In this document: positions 16,350 through 25,273 of the stretch, one piece after another | How positions within the stretch are numbered: position 1 is the first letter of the stretch | Layout of the letters: the number at the start of each line of letters is the position of its first letter | From: an uncultured Vampirovibrio sp. | Lineage (GTDB): Bacteria; Cyanobacteriota; Vampirovibrionia; Gastranaerophilales; Gastranaerophilaceae | DNA: 64,000 bases | Direction: 5' to 3' | NCBI GenBank assembly: GCA_910578465.1 | Contig: CAJTPW010000003.1 | Span: forward strand, 1-64,000 | Translations under genes and position numbers: made by a program | The notes under the pieces: model-generated | Seen by the model: the letters and a program-made list of their open reading frames with translations, nothing else | Told to the model about the DNA's origin: nothing | Databases searched by the model: none

Positions 16350-18050
16350 TTAATCAATAATTCTTACATCACATTTTGCACTGAGATGTTCTTTATTTGA
16401 ATTCATATGTTGAATAAATAAATCTTTAGCATTCAGGTTTAAGGGAAGAGCTTCTTTAAAAAGCTTGTCTTTAATAAGAGGGTTTTTTGATTTTACAAAG
16501 AATTTTTTAACGTTTGCAATTGTGTAAGTTTCATCCGGTTTTACGGGTTCCCCTGTTTTTTCAAAGATTACATATTTTGCAAGTTCATCGGGTTTTTTTC
16601 CAATATGTGCCCCCAAAAGAAGGTTTCCCTTGTCTATTATAAGTCCCGAATAGTGCATCAGAGGACATCTTTCAGGTGCGGGCTCGTTAAATAAAAGGTT
16701 ATCAAGAATTAATTCTATAAGTAGAGAGCCTGAAACTTTGTTTTTATAAAGCTCTGCGTCGTTTTGAGTAATACCGTTTAATGCTTCCAGAATTCTTATT
16801 ATGTTTGTTCCGCCCGAATGAAGAGTATCCAAAGAAGTTCTTATTGCAGAAGCGTTTATTCCAAAAATATCAACATCGGGGTGTTCGGATTGAATTTCCG
16901 TCAGAATCGAATCCGTTATAAAATTTGCAAGAAAATTATTTTTGCTTCTCACATGTTCAACGCTTAAGGTTTCTACATCAGGGCTTGTCGGGGTTATTTT
17001 AAAATCGTTTAATAAATCTCTAAAGAACATGCCTTTGTAATATCCTTCAAAAAAGCTTCCGGTTCTTGGCTTGTTGAAAGGATAATAACTGCTGATTTGT
17101 ATGTCATCTTTTAAATTTCCGTCATCATCAATAAAGAATTTGACATTAACGTGTTTTTTAAAATTTTGCGACAATTTGGCAATTTTTACACCGTTTATAT
17201 CGCTTATTTCATCTCTGTGTTCGTGTCCGTCAAAAATTATATTGATTTTGCTGCCAAGTTTTCTTGCAAGGTTTTCAGAAAAATTTGCACCCGTATGAGA
17301 AGAAACCACAACAAGCCCTTTAGGGTTTTCTTTTTTAAATTCTTCAATTCTTCTTACCGTATCATCGAATGTTCTTTTGTAATCTTCGGGGCTCAAAAGT
17401 TTTTCTGCCTTATATTTTGTATCAAGAAAGGCTATTCCTTTAACCCCCTTTGCATAATATGGCATATTTACGGGGCTTATTCCAAGGAATAATACTTTGT
17501 GTTTTAAATTCGGATTTTTATCATCTTTGATTTCCAAAATATCTTGCTGAACAATTTTTCCGCCCTCCGTTTCATCTTCTAAAACGGGGGAATTTTGAAC
17601 ATCAAGGTTTGTCATAAGGATTTTAGCGTCAATTTCATCCGCTATTCTTTTAAATTCTTTTTCGCCTGCGTCAAATTCGTGGTTTCCTGCTAAGAAATAT
17701 ACGGGCATATCGGTGCCGTATTCTGAAGTCTGTTTTTTGGAAGGGTCAATAAGTTTTTTTAACCTTTCCATAAAAGTGTTAAAAAACTCAATCTGGAAAA
17801 AGTGTGAATTTGCGTTCGGGTTTGATTGATAACCTTTTGTACCGCCTGAAATAAACCAATCTCCTGCAATTATCTGAACGTTTTTGTTACCTTTTTTATT
17901 TTCAAGGAAAAGCACATCCCTATTATCTTCAATGCTTGAAAAGAAGGTATCGAGCCTGTCCAGATTGCCGTGGTTGTCTGAAAATGCGTTAATATTCAGA
18001 GCAGCACCTTTAAAACTTGTATTAAAATTTATTACGGGTTGAATTTTCAT
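16350..18050 (-). CDS. 5'-nucleotidase/UshA-like metallophosphoesterase
   Basis: This is a two-domain enzyme (566 aa) that hydrolyses nucleotides or related phosphoesters. The metallophosphoesterase motifs are in order: FSDNHGNL (23-30), AGDWFISGG (62-70), LAGNHEFDAG (120-129), VVSSHTGANF, and FDGHEHRD. The C-terminal 5'-nucleotidase domain follows, with a NASAIR motif around 395. Family members are usually exported, but this one has no signal peptide. It begins MKIQPVINFNTSFKG, a short motif shared with other proteins here. Substrate and location are unknown. Divergent from the amidase gene. Confidence 0.85.
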   Translation of the reverse strand: MKIQPVINFNTSFKGAALNINAFSDNHGNLDRLDTFFSSIEDNRDVLFLENKKGNKNVQIIAGDWFISGGTKGYQSNPNANSHFFQIEFFNTFMERLKKLIDPSKKQTSEYGTDMPVYFLAGNHEFDAGEKEFKRIADEIDAKILMTNLDVQNSPVLEDETEGGKIVQQDILEIKDDKNPNLKHKVLFLGISPVNMPYYAKGVKGIAFLDTKYKAEKLLSPEDYKRTFDDTVRRIEEFKKENPKGLVVVSSHTGANFSENLARKLGSKINIIFDGHEHRDEISDINGVKIAKLSQNFKKHVNVKFFIDDDGNLKDDIQISSYYPFNKPRTGSFFEGYYKGMFFRDLLNDFKITPTSPDVETLSVEHVRSKNNFLANFITDSILTEIQSEHPDVDIFGINASAIRTSLDTLHSGGTNIIRILEALNGITQNDAELYKNKVSGSLLIELILDNLLFNEPAPERCPLMHYSGLIIDKGNLLLGAHIGKKPDELAKYVIFEKTGEPVKPDETYTIANVKKFFVKSKNPLIKDKLFKEALPLNLNAKDLFIQHMNSNKEHLSAKCDVRIID

Positions 18051-18086
18051 GATTTGTATTCAATTAAACAACATAAATAAAAAAGT

Positions 18087-18115
18087 TTGATAGAATTTTA
18101 TTATTTTGCTAATAT
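18087..18115 (+). promoter_or_regulatory. Promoter giving a leaderless amidase mRNA
   Basis: TTGATA (18087-18092), 17 nt, TAATAT (18110-18115), then exactly 7 nt to the ATG at 18123. No ribosome binding site is present. The spacing is identical to that at 6957-6985, 30524-30552 and 47426-47454. Confidence 0.6.
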
Positions 18116-18122
18116 TTTTGTT

Positions 18123-19403
18123 ATGAAAAAGATTTTATTATTTATTGCAGCGCTGCTGCTGTTTTTACCGATTTTGCCCGTATTTGCCGATGAACCCTGG
18201 GAAGAAGATGACGGGCTCAGGTATATAATTTTAAAAACAACATTTGATTATACTCCTCTAAGAGAGGCGCCGAGCACGAATGCTCAAAGGTATACCCACT
18301 TAAGAAAAGGTGTATCCGTTTATGCGGAAGAATATGATTCAAATTTTTATATTCTTGATTTTGGAACAAGCAAAAGATACTGGGTAGAAAAAAAATATGT
18401 AACCCCTGTTAGTAAAGTTGTTGAAAAGAGGGGCACAAAGATTTCCAACATAAAAATTTATGATAACAAAGAAAATTATCTGGTAAAAATTAAGACCAAA
18501 ACCAAAATGCAAACTCCGTATAAAATTGCCCAAACAGGCAATGAGCTCGGGTTTCAAATGTATAATATAGATTTAAAGAAAAATAAAAAAAGAAGCCGAA
18601 AAAATAAAGAAACATACGGAATAAAAATTAATTCAAGCAATATAGAGGGTTTTAACGTATTTATGATGAAACCCTCAGTAAATTCAGGTGTTCTTGCGCT
18701 GAATTATAAAAGCAGGGTACCTATTTTCGGATATGATGTAAAAAGGAAGGATAACGCTTTAATTCTTCAAATCAGAAAGCCGATTGACATTAAATCAAAA
18801 AAGCCGTTAAAAGGTGTTAAAATTGCGCTTGATGCGGGCCATGGTGGAAGTGAACCGGGGTGTGTTTCAAGGGGAATTAAAGAGAAGGATGTAAACCTCC
18901 AAATTACAAAGAAGCTTAATAAAGAATTGAAAAAACGGGGCGCAAAAACCGTTTTAACAAGAAAAAAAGATATTGATGTCGAGCTTTATAAAAGGGTCGA
19001 GATGGCAAAAGACGGCAATGCTGATTTTCTGATAAGTATTCATCAAAACTCGCTTGCTAACCCCGAAAACTATGAAAAAAAGCATGGGGCGGGTGTATAT
19101 TATTATAATCAAAATGCAAAAGCTCTCGCTGAAAGTGTTCAAGAACATCTTGTGCGTGCAACGGGCTTTAGGGATGACGGTGTTTTTAATTCATCTCTTG
19201 CGCTCACCCGTACAACAGACCCTGTAAGCATATTGGTTGAATGCGGATATTTAATTCACCCGTATGAGAGAGTGAAATTAACCGATGAAGATTTTCAAAC
19301 CACTGTTGCGGAAGGCATTGCAAACGGAATTGAAAAACATTTAAGATACTTAAAAAACCATCAATATAAAAGGCTTAAATATTCAAGACGCGAAGCGCTG
19401 TAG
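18123..19403 (+). CDS. Secreted N-acetylmuramoyl-L-alanine amidase (Amidase_3) with SH3-like domain
   Basis: The enzyme cleaves the bond between MurNAc and the stem peptide during cell separation. I start it at 18123, where a signal peptide begins (MKKILLFIAALLLFLP...VFADEP); an upstream in-frame codon would place the promoter inside the gene. Next comes an SH3-like region (about 45-100), then an AMIN-like basic region, then the catalytic domain with the zinc ligands in DAGHGG (about 240), a Glu near 254 and SIHQN (about 305), and the catalytic Glu in VECGYL (about 373). It lies 60 nt before the convergent nadA gene. Confidence 0.92.
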   Translation: MKKILLFIAALLLFLPILPVFADEPWEEDDGLRYIILKTTFDYTPLREAPSTNAQRYTHLRKGVSVYAEEYDSNFYILDFGTSKRYWVEKKYVTPVSKVVEKRGTKISNIKIYDNKENYLVKIKTKTKMQTPYKIAQTGNELGFQMYNIDLKKNKKRSRKNKETYGIKINSSNIEGFNVFMMKPSVNSGVLALNYKSRVPIFGYDVKRKDNALILQIRKPIDIKSKKPLKGVKIALDAGHGGSEPGCVSRGIKEKDVNLQITKKLNKELKKRGAKTVLTRKKDIDVELYKRVEMAKDGNADFLISIHQNSLANPENYEKKHGAGVYYYNQNAKALAESVQEHLVRATGFRDDGVFNSSLALTRTTDPVSILVECGYLIHPYERVKLTDEDFQTTVAEGIANGIEKHLRYLKNHQYKRLKYSRREAL

Positions 19404-19463
19404 ACGATAAACCGTAAAAAAGCAGTAAACCTTCGCGTTATGATACGGATTTTTTTACAAAGG

Positions 19464-20375
19464 TTATTTGAGCTCAATCATTCTTTGGATTGAATTCAGC
19501 GCCTTTTGTCTTATTTCTTCTTCAACCGTTACTTCAAATTGGTCATACAGAAGCGAGTTTAAAATATCATCAAGCGTATTCCACTTCATATTGTGGCAAA
19601 TAAGCTTCGATGAAGCCAAAATAAATTCTTTTTCGGGAAAATCCCGTTTTAATCTGTCAATAACGCCTTTTTCCGTTGCGATTATATACTGTTTATGATT
19701 TGTGCTTTCGCAGTATTGCATAATCTGTGTTGTAGACCCGACAAAATCCGCAAGTTTTACAACTTCCTGATGACATTCGGGGTGTACCAGAATTTTTGCG
19801 TCTTTGTACATTATCTTCATCTTAACAATTTCATCAGGGATAATTCTAAGATGGGTCGGGCAAAAACCGGGGTAACTTATAACTTCAACATCGGGTAAAT
19901 TTTTCTGTACCCAGCTTCCAAGATAGCAATCCGGTGCGAAAAGCACTTTTTTTAGCCCCAGGGATTTTACAACATTTACGGCATTTGCGCTTGTGCAGCA
20001 AATATCACATTGTGCCTTAACTTCTGCGGATGAATTTACATAGCACACAAGCGGAACATCGGGGTACTTTTCTTTAAACTCTTTTACCTGTTTAAGATTT
20101 ATCATATCGGCCATATTACAGCCAGAGTTTTTGTTTGGAAGGAGCACTTTTTTATCGGGAGATAAGATTTTTGCGGTTTCTGCCATAAAGTATACACCTG
20201 CAAAAACAATAATTTCGGCATCGGTTTTGCTTGCAAGACGGCTCAAGCCGAGAGAATCTCCCACATAATCCGCAACAAAATCAATTTCAGGATTTTGATA
20301 GCAATGTGCAAGGATTATTGCGTTTTTTTCCTTTTTAAGTTTATTAATTTTTTCGATAAGTTCAGTATTTGTCAA
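19464..20375 (-). CDS. nadA: Quinolinate synthase NadA
   Basis: NadA condenses iminoaspartate with dihydroxyacetone phosphate to quinolinate for de novo NAD synthesis, using a [4Fe-4S] cluster. The triplicated fold and cluster cysteines are present: SGCNMAD (Cys86), CDICCTSANA (about 125), HPECHQEV, and a C-terminal ICHNMK. AHCYQNPEI near residue 23 and YVGDSLGLSR are family signatures. The 303-residue length is normal. No nadB or nadC is in the window. The promoter and ribosome binding site are weak by eye. Confidence 0.95.
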   Translation of the reverse strand: MTNTELIEKINKLKKEKNAIILAHCYQNPEIDFVADYVGDSLGLSRLASKTDAEIIVFAGVYFMAETAKILSPDKKVLLPNKNSGCNMADMINLKQVKEFKEKYPDVPLVCYVNSSAEVKAQCDICCTSANAVNVVKSLGLKKVLFAPDCYLGSWVQKNLPDVEVISYPGFCPTHLRIIPDEIVKMKIMYKDAKILVHPECHQEVVKLADFVGSTTQIMQYCESTNHKQYIIATEKGVIDRLKRDFPEKEFILASSKLICHNMKWNTLDDILNSLLYDQFEVTVEEEIRQKALNSIQRMIELK

Positions 20376-20474
20376 GGTTGTACTTCTCTGGTTTTTTAAA
20401 ATAAAGGGAAAAACTCCCCGATTGGTTTTTATTATAAAACAAAAAAATAAATCGCAAAGGTTGTCTTATATAAT

Positions 20475-21725
20475 TTATACAATGTCTTTATGTTTAAAAG
20501 TTTTTTCCCCTTTAGCATATTCTGCTACGGTTTGCCCTTTGCCTTCAAGTTTATACTTATAAATGCAAAGTCCGTCAAGGCCTACAGGTCCTCTGGCATG
20601 GGTTTTATTTGTCGAAATGCCGACTTCTGCCCCGAAACCGTATCTGAAACCGTCTGAAAATCTTGTGGAAGCGTTTTTAAATACACCTGCAGAATCCACA
20701 TTGTTCATAAAAATTTCCGCATTTTCATTGTTACTTGTAATGATTGAATCGGTGTGGTGTGAACCGAACGTATTAATGTGTTCGATAGCTTCATCCAAAG
20801 AATTAACGGTTTTTATGTTTAAAACGGTATCTGAATATTCAACCCCAAATTCTTCAGGGTTTTCAATAACTTCAATTCCCGCCTCGATTAATGCTTCTTT
20901 TAATTCCGCGGTGTATGGGAAGTTTTTGTGTATCAAAATTGTTTCAACCGCATTGCATGCTGTTGGATATTGAGTTTTGGCGTCAATACAGATTTTTTTT
21001 GCCATATTAAAATCTGCCGTCTCATCGACAAATATATGACAAATCCCTGAAGCATGGCCTAATACCGGAATTTTGGTATTTTCCTGAATAAATCTTACAA
21101 GCTTGTTTGAACCCCTCGGGATAATTAAATCAATATATCCGTCTTTTGAGAGCATTTCTTTAATATCATCGTGTGAAAAAACAAGATTTACCGCACTTTT
21201 CGGGAAACCTTCTGTATTGTTAAGTGCTTCCGTTATGATTTCAAAAATGGCTCTGTTTGTATTGTTGGCTTCGCTTCCGCCCTTTAAAATTACAGCATTG
21301 CCTGATTTTATTGCAAGAGATGAAATCTGGCTTATAACATCGGGGCGGGCTTCAAAAATTATCCCGAGAACGCCTATCGGTGTGGTTATTTTCTTTAAAA
21401 TAAGTTCTTCATCAAGCTCGCGCACAAAAAGAGTCTTATTTACAGGGTCTTCAAGTTTTATCACATCGTAAATTCCCTGTATCATATCGCGCATTTTGTT
21501 TTCATCAAGCTTTAGCCTGCCATATGTCGCTTTTGTGATTTTTCCTGTATCGACAAGTGTTTGAGCATATTCTAAATCTTTTTTGTTTGCTTCATAAATT
21601 TTTTCTTTATTTAATTCGATATTTTTTGCAACGGCATCGAGGGCCTTGTTTTTTATTTCCGTGTTTAGCCCCATAAGCTTTATTTTGGCTCTGTTTGCCT
21701 CTTTTACAATTTCATTAATATTCAT
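20475..21725 (-). CDS. proA: Gamma-glutamyl phosphate reductase
   Basis: ProA reduces gamma-glutamyl phosphate to glutamate semialdehyde in proline synthesis, with NADPH. It belongs to the aldehyde dehydrogenase fold. Motifs: ITTPIGVLGIIFEARPDV, ALKSGNA-type segment (AIKSGNAVILKGGSEA), the nucleophile region TACNAVETILIH, and FGAEVGISTNKTHARGPVGL near the C-terminus. 416 residues, as expected. It follows proB by 23 nt with AGGAAA before the ATG, giving the order ald-proB-proA on the minus strand. Confidence 0.96.
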   Translation of the reverse strand: MNINEIVKEANRAKIKLMGLNTEIKNKALDAVAKNIELNKEKIYEANKKDLEYAQTLVDTGKITKATYGRLKLDENKMRDMIQGIYDVIKLEDPVNKTLFVRELDEELILKKITTPIGVLGIIFEARPDVISQISSLAIKSGNAVILKGGSEANNTNRAIFEIITEALNNTEGFPKSAVNLVFSHDDIKEMLSKDGYIDLIIPRGSNKLVRFIQENTKIPVLGHASGICHIFVDETADFNMAKKICIDAKTQYPTACNAVETILIHKNFPYTAELKEALIEAGIEVIENPEEFGVEYSDTVLNIKTVNSLDEAIEHINTFGSHHTDSIITSNNENAEIFMNNVDSAGVFKNASTRFSDGFRYGFGAEVGISTNKTHARGPVGLDGLCIYKYKLEGKGQTVAEYAKGEKTFKHKDIV

Positions 21726-21748
21726 AATTTCCTGCTTTAGTTTCTTGA

Positions 21749-22867
21749 TTAAAGTAAAACCAGATTATCTTTGCTTATAACATCGTCGCTTTGTTTATGT
21801 CCGAGAATTTCTTTAATTTTATCGCTGTGAACCCCGATAAGTTTTTCACATTCTGCTGATGTGTAGTTTGCAACGCCTCTTGCAAATTCACTTCCATTTT
21901 CATCCAGAATGCTTATGACTTCGCCATTGTCGAAAACTCCTGCAACCGCAAGCGTTCCAATCGGGAGCAAACTTGTCTGTTTTTCTATAAGCGCTTTTTT
22001 GGCTCCGTCGTTTACAACAAGGCCGCCCCTCAGGTTTGTAGCGTATGCTATCCATCTTTGTTTTGAAGATAATTTGTTTGTGGATAGGAAAACCGTTCCC
22101 ACATCTTCATTATTAAATATTTTCTTTAAAATTCCTTCTCTTTTGCCGTTTACAATCATTGCACTCGAGCCTGAATTTGTCACTACTTTTGCTGCCGCAA
22201 GTTTTGTAATCATTCCGCCTCTTCCTCCAAGGGAAGCACCTGAAGCCAATTTTTCAATCTTTGCGTTCACTTTTTCAACAACGGGTATTAATTTTGCATC
22301 CTCAAATTCTTTCGGGTTTTTATCATAAAGCCCGTCAATATCAGACACCATAACGAGCAAATCTGCGTCAAGTTTGCTTGCAACAAGGGCTGAAAGTTTA
22401 TCGTTATCAGAAAAACAAACCTGTGCCACCTCGCTTGTTGAAACGGTGTCGTTCTGGTTAATTATAGGAATTATCCCACACTCCAAAAGGCGGCATAAAG
22501 TGTTTCTCAGGTTTAAATATCTTTTTCTGTTTGAAAAATCATCTTCGGTAAGCAGCACCTGAGAGACGGTAATACCGTATTTTTCAAACCCTTCCTGCCA
22601 TATTTTCATTAAAAAAGGCTGGCCGATAGAAGCTGCTGCCTGCTTGTCTACCGTTGTGTTCGAAGCGGTTTTTACGGGGCAAAGTTTTTTCATTCCGAGC
22701 GCAACAGAGCCTGAGGATACAATAATTACTTCTTTTCCTTTTTTATAAAGTTTTGAAATATCTTCAACAAAAGAATACAGGCGGGATAAAGATATATCCC
22801 CTTCATCGTTTCTTAAAATATTCGTTCCGAATTTGAAAACTACTCTTTTTATATTTCCCGTGTTCAT
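21749..22867 (-). CDS. proB: Glutamate 5-kinase with PUA domain
   Basis: ProB phosphorylates glutamate, the committed and usually proline-inhibited step of proline synthesis. The amino-acid-kinase domain shows VFKFGTNILR, VSSGSVALGMKKL, IINQNDTVS and ASLGGRGGMITKLAAA. A C-terminal PUA domain occupies roughly 275-372. The length (372 aa) matches the two-domain form. The start lies only 2 nt after the ald stop codon, with AGGTAG before the ATG, so ald, proB and proA are probably one transcript linking alanine/ammonia and proline metabolism. Confidence 0.95.
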   Translation of the reverse strand: MNTGNIKRVVFKFGTNILRNDEGDISLSRLYSFVEDISKLYKKGKEVIIVSSGSVALGMKKLCPVKTASNTTVDKQAAASIGQPFLMKIWQEGFEKYGITVSQVLLTEDDFSNRKRYLNLRNTLCRLLECGIIPIINQNDTVSTSEVAQVCFSDNDKLSALVASKLDADLLVMVSDIDGLYDKNPKEFEDAKLIPVVEKVNAKIEKLASGASLGGRGGMITKLAAAKVVTNSGSSAMIVNGKREGILKKIFNNEDVGTVFLSTNKLSSKQRWIAYATNLRGGLVVNDGAKKALIEKQTSLLPIGTLAVAGVFDNGEVISILDENGSEFARGVANYTSAECEKLIGVHSDKIKEILGHKQSDDVISKDNLVLL

Positions 22868-22869
22868 TC

Positions 22870-24012
22870 TTACGCTACCTTAAAGCCTATCAAAAGGGAG
22901 ATTTCCGTATGCTTCAGTCCGAACGTTTCAGCAAGGCTTTCGCTTGTTACTTCGCCTCTGAAGGTATTCACTCCCATTCTTAAAGATTCGTTTTCTTTCA
23001 GTGCCATAAATGTGCCGAATTTACCGATTTCTTTAACATAAGGAAGTATAGCATAAGAATACGCAAAAGAGGAGGTTCTTGGTGTCAAAGAGGGTAAATT
23101 TGGCACGGCACAGTGTAATATGCCGAATTTTTCAAAGACAGGATTTTTAAGAGTGGTGATTTTATCCATAGTCTCAATGTTTCCGCCCTGATCAATTGCA
23201 ACATCAATTATAAAGCTGCCTTTTTTCATCTCCTGTACGACATCCGCGCTTACAAGCTTCGGGGCTTTTCTTCCGGGTAAAAGCACGGCGCCCACAAGGA
23301 TATCCGCTTTTTTGCATTCTTCTTTAACGGTATAAGGGTTGCAGTAATGGGTTTTAAGCTGTCCCTGAAAGAGTAAATCCAACTCTGCTAAGCGTTTTGA
23401 GTTAATATCCAAAACGGAAACATCCGCACCCATACCAAGAGCTACTTTTGCAGCATTTGCGCCTACAACTCCGCCCCCGAGTATTACGACTTTCCCCGGC
23501 TGTACCCCCGGTACTCCGCCCAAAAGCACGCCCGAACCGCCGTTAACGGATTCCAAATAATTTGCCCCAAGCTGAATACTTAATCTTCCTGCAACTTCGC
23601 TCATAGGTCTTAAAAGGGGCAGTTCTTTGTTTGCTGTTTCAACGGATTCGCTTGCAATTGCGCAGACTTTTTTCTTTAAAAGCTCACGTGTCAATTCTTC
23701 TTCGACCGCAAGGTGCATATATGAAAAAATTACCTGATCTTCTTTGAAAAATTCATACTCGGATTTTTGCGGCTCTTTTACTTTAACGATAACATTTGCA
23801 AGTTCCCAAAGTTCTTTTGCCGTGTCTATAATTTTGGCACCGCTTTGAACATATTGTTCATCCGAAAAACCGCTAAGTTTTCCTGCATTGGTTTCAACAA
23901 GCACTTCATAACCGTCTGCAACAAGCATTGAAATGCAGTCAGGAGTTAATGCTACTCTTGTTTCATCGGTTTTAAGTTCTTTCGGGATACCAAAAACGGT
24001 TTTCATTTTCAT
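22870..24012 (-). CDS. ald: Alanine dehydrogenase
   Basis: Ald is an NAD-dependent enzyme interconverting alanine and pyruvate + ammonia. It shows GIPKELKTDETRVALTP at the N-terminus, a YMHLA motif at about 99, the nucleotide-binding VVILGGGVVGANAAKVALGMGADV in the middle, and VDVAIDQGGN-type IDVAIDQGG. The protein has 380 residues; the family usually has about 370. AAGGA lies 6 nt before the first ATG; a second in-frame ATG is 6 nt further on. It is followed immediately by proB. In a strict fermenter it could serve as a route to dispose of or assimilate ammonia. Confidence 0.95.
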   Translation of the reverse strand: MKMKTVFGIPKELKTDETRVALTPDCISMLVADGYEVLVETNAGKLSGFSDEQYVQSGAKIIDTAKELWELANVIVKVKEPQKSEYEFFKEDQVIFSYMHLAVEEELTRELLKKKVCAIASESVETANKELPLLRPMSEVAGRLSIQLGANYLESVNGGSGVLLGGVPGVQPGKVVILGGGVVGANAAKVALGMGADVSVLDINSKRLAELDLLFQGQLKTHYCNPYTVKEECKKADILVGAVLLPGRKAPKLVSADVVQEMKKGSFIIDVAIDQGGNIETMDKITTLKNPVFEKFGILHCAVPNLPSLTPRTSSFAYSYAILPYVKEIGKFGTFMALKENESLRMGVNTFRGEVTSESLAETFGLKHTEISLLIGFKVA

Positions 24013-24053
24013 AAAAAATCCTTACTTTTATATAAAGTGCCTCTGTCGGTTGC

Positions 24054-24809
24054 TTATACAGGCTGCGTTTCGAGAGCTTCTTCGATTTCATCAATTATAA
24101 GCTTAATTGCGTCAGTCTTATTTTCGGCGCAAATTACAGGGCGTCCTACTACCATATAATCAACGCCTGAATGGATGGCGTCTGTCGGTGTTACAACTCT
24201 TACCTGATCATTTACGACACTCCAGGTCGGGCGGATTGCAGGACACACAATTATAAAGTCTTCACCACATTCTCTTCTTATTGCAGGAACCTCTGAAGCT
24301 GAAGCCACAACTCCGTCAAGTCCTGCGTCCTGCGCCATTTTTGCAAGGCCGTCAACATAATCGTCTATGTTCATATTTACATTCAATTCCTGAGTTAATG
24401 TTTTTTGGCCAAAGCTTGAAAGCAAGGTTACACCAAGAATAACCGGCATTTGTTTTCCAAGCCTTTTGGCAGTTTCTCCTGCAAGTTTTACTGTTGTTGA
24501 AAGCATTTTTGAACCGCCTTTAATATGGACATCAAAAAAGCTCACATCGTTTTTCACAAGGTTTGCGGAAGCTCTTGCAACGGTGTTTGGAATATCGTGG
24601 AATTTGCCGTCAAAGAACACTTTGCCGCCAAGCTCATGTATCATTTTAATAACTTCAAACCCGCAGGATGTGTAAAGCTGCAGCCCTACCTTAAAAAAGC
24701 CGACATAATCTTTTAATTCAAGAACGAGTCTTTTTGTTTCATCAAAATCATCAACATCCAAAGCAAGAATAATTCTGTCTTTTGCGGTTTTTGGTTTTTC
24801 TATTTTCAT
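24054..24809 (-). CDS. pyrF: Orotidine 5'-phosphate decarboxylase
   Basis: PyrF performs the last step to UMP. The catalytic Asp-Lys-Asp network is in FFDGKFHDIPNT (Asp67, Lys69, Asp72), the N-terminal strand reads ILALDVDDFD, and the phosphate-binding end reads MVVGRPVICAENK. The 251-residue length and HDIPNT signature fit the group I bacterial form. AAGGC stands before the ATG. It is 41 nt upstream of ald in the same direction, so it may be the first gene of a pyrF-ald-proB-proA transcript. Confidence 0.95.
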   Translation of the reverse strand: MKIEKPKTAKDRIILALDVDDFDETKRLVLELKDYVGFFKVGLQLYTSCGFEVIKMIHELGGKVFFDGKFHDIPNTVARASANLVKNDVSFFDVHIKGGSKMLSTTVKLAGETAKRLGKQMPVILGVTLLSSFGQKTLTQELNVNMNIDDYVDGLAKMAQDAGLDGVVASASEVPAIRRECGEDFIIVCPAIRPTWSVVNDQVRVVTPTDAIHSGVDYMVVGRPVICAENKTDAIKLIIDEIEEALETQPV

Positions 24810-24914
24810 CTTAAAATGCCTTTTAAAAATAGCAGTAACTCATTCTATCATATAAAACCCTGCGTTTGCAATAATCCTAAAATCCGCATTTAGATGGGCT
24901 TTAAAAACCGCAGT

Positions 24915-25124
24915 TTAAAAAAAATATTTCATATCAACCTTAAAAAATTCAGCAAGTTTATATAAAGTTTTTATATTTATTGAATGTTTTCCGTTTTCGA
25001 TATTTGACAGGTGGTCTCTTGAAATTTCGACTTCGAAGGCGACCGCTTCCTGGGAGAGCTCTTTTTCAAGTCTCAAATGTTTTAATCTTCTGCCTATTTC
25101 ATTCTGCAATGCCTTAATGCCCAT
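24915..25124 (-). CDS. Small XRE-family helix-turn-helix regulator
   Basis: This is a single-domain Cro/C1-type DNA-binding protein of 69 residues. The HTH reads LSQEAVAFEVEISRDHLSNIENG (written here as helix 2-turn-helix 3, about 24-46), followed by TLYKLAEFFKVD. There is no effector domain. Its ATG has no clear ribosome binding site. It is transcribed away from the first glycine-rich prepilin gene, whose promoter lies within 110 nt, so it may regulate that gene, but this is a guess from position. Confidence 0.85.
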   Translation of the reverse strand: MGIKALQNEIGRRLKHLRLEKELSQEAVAFEVEISRDHLSNIENGKHSINIKTLYKLAEFFKVDMKYFF

Positions 25125-25206
25125 ATAAAAATTTTAGAATGCAAGTAATCTTTTATCTGTCGAATATTTTCTACAAAATATGGTTAAATTTCTCTATATA
25201 CATGGG

Positions 25207-25235
25207 TTTACATGATTTAAAATTTATACTAATAT
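25207..25235 (+). promoter_or_regulatory. Promoter of glycine-rich prepilin-like gene 1
   Basis: TTTACA (25207-25212), 17 nt, TAATAT (25230-25235). The leader is about 30 nt and includes AAAGGCGG before the ATG at 25274. Confidence 0.5.
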
Positions 25236-25273
25236 AAAACAAAGAAGAAAAAGAAAAGATAGAAAGGCGGATA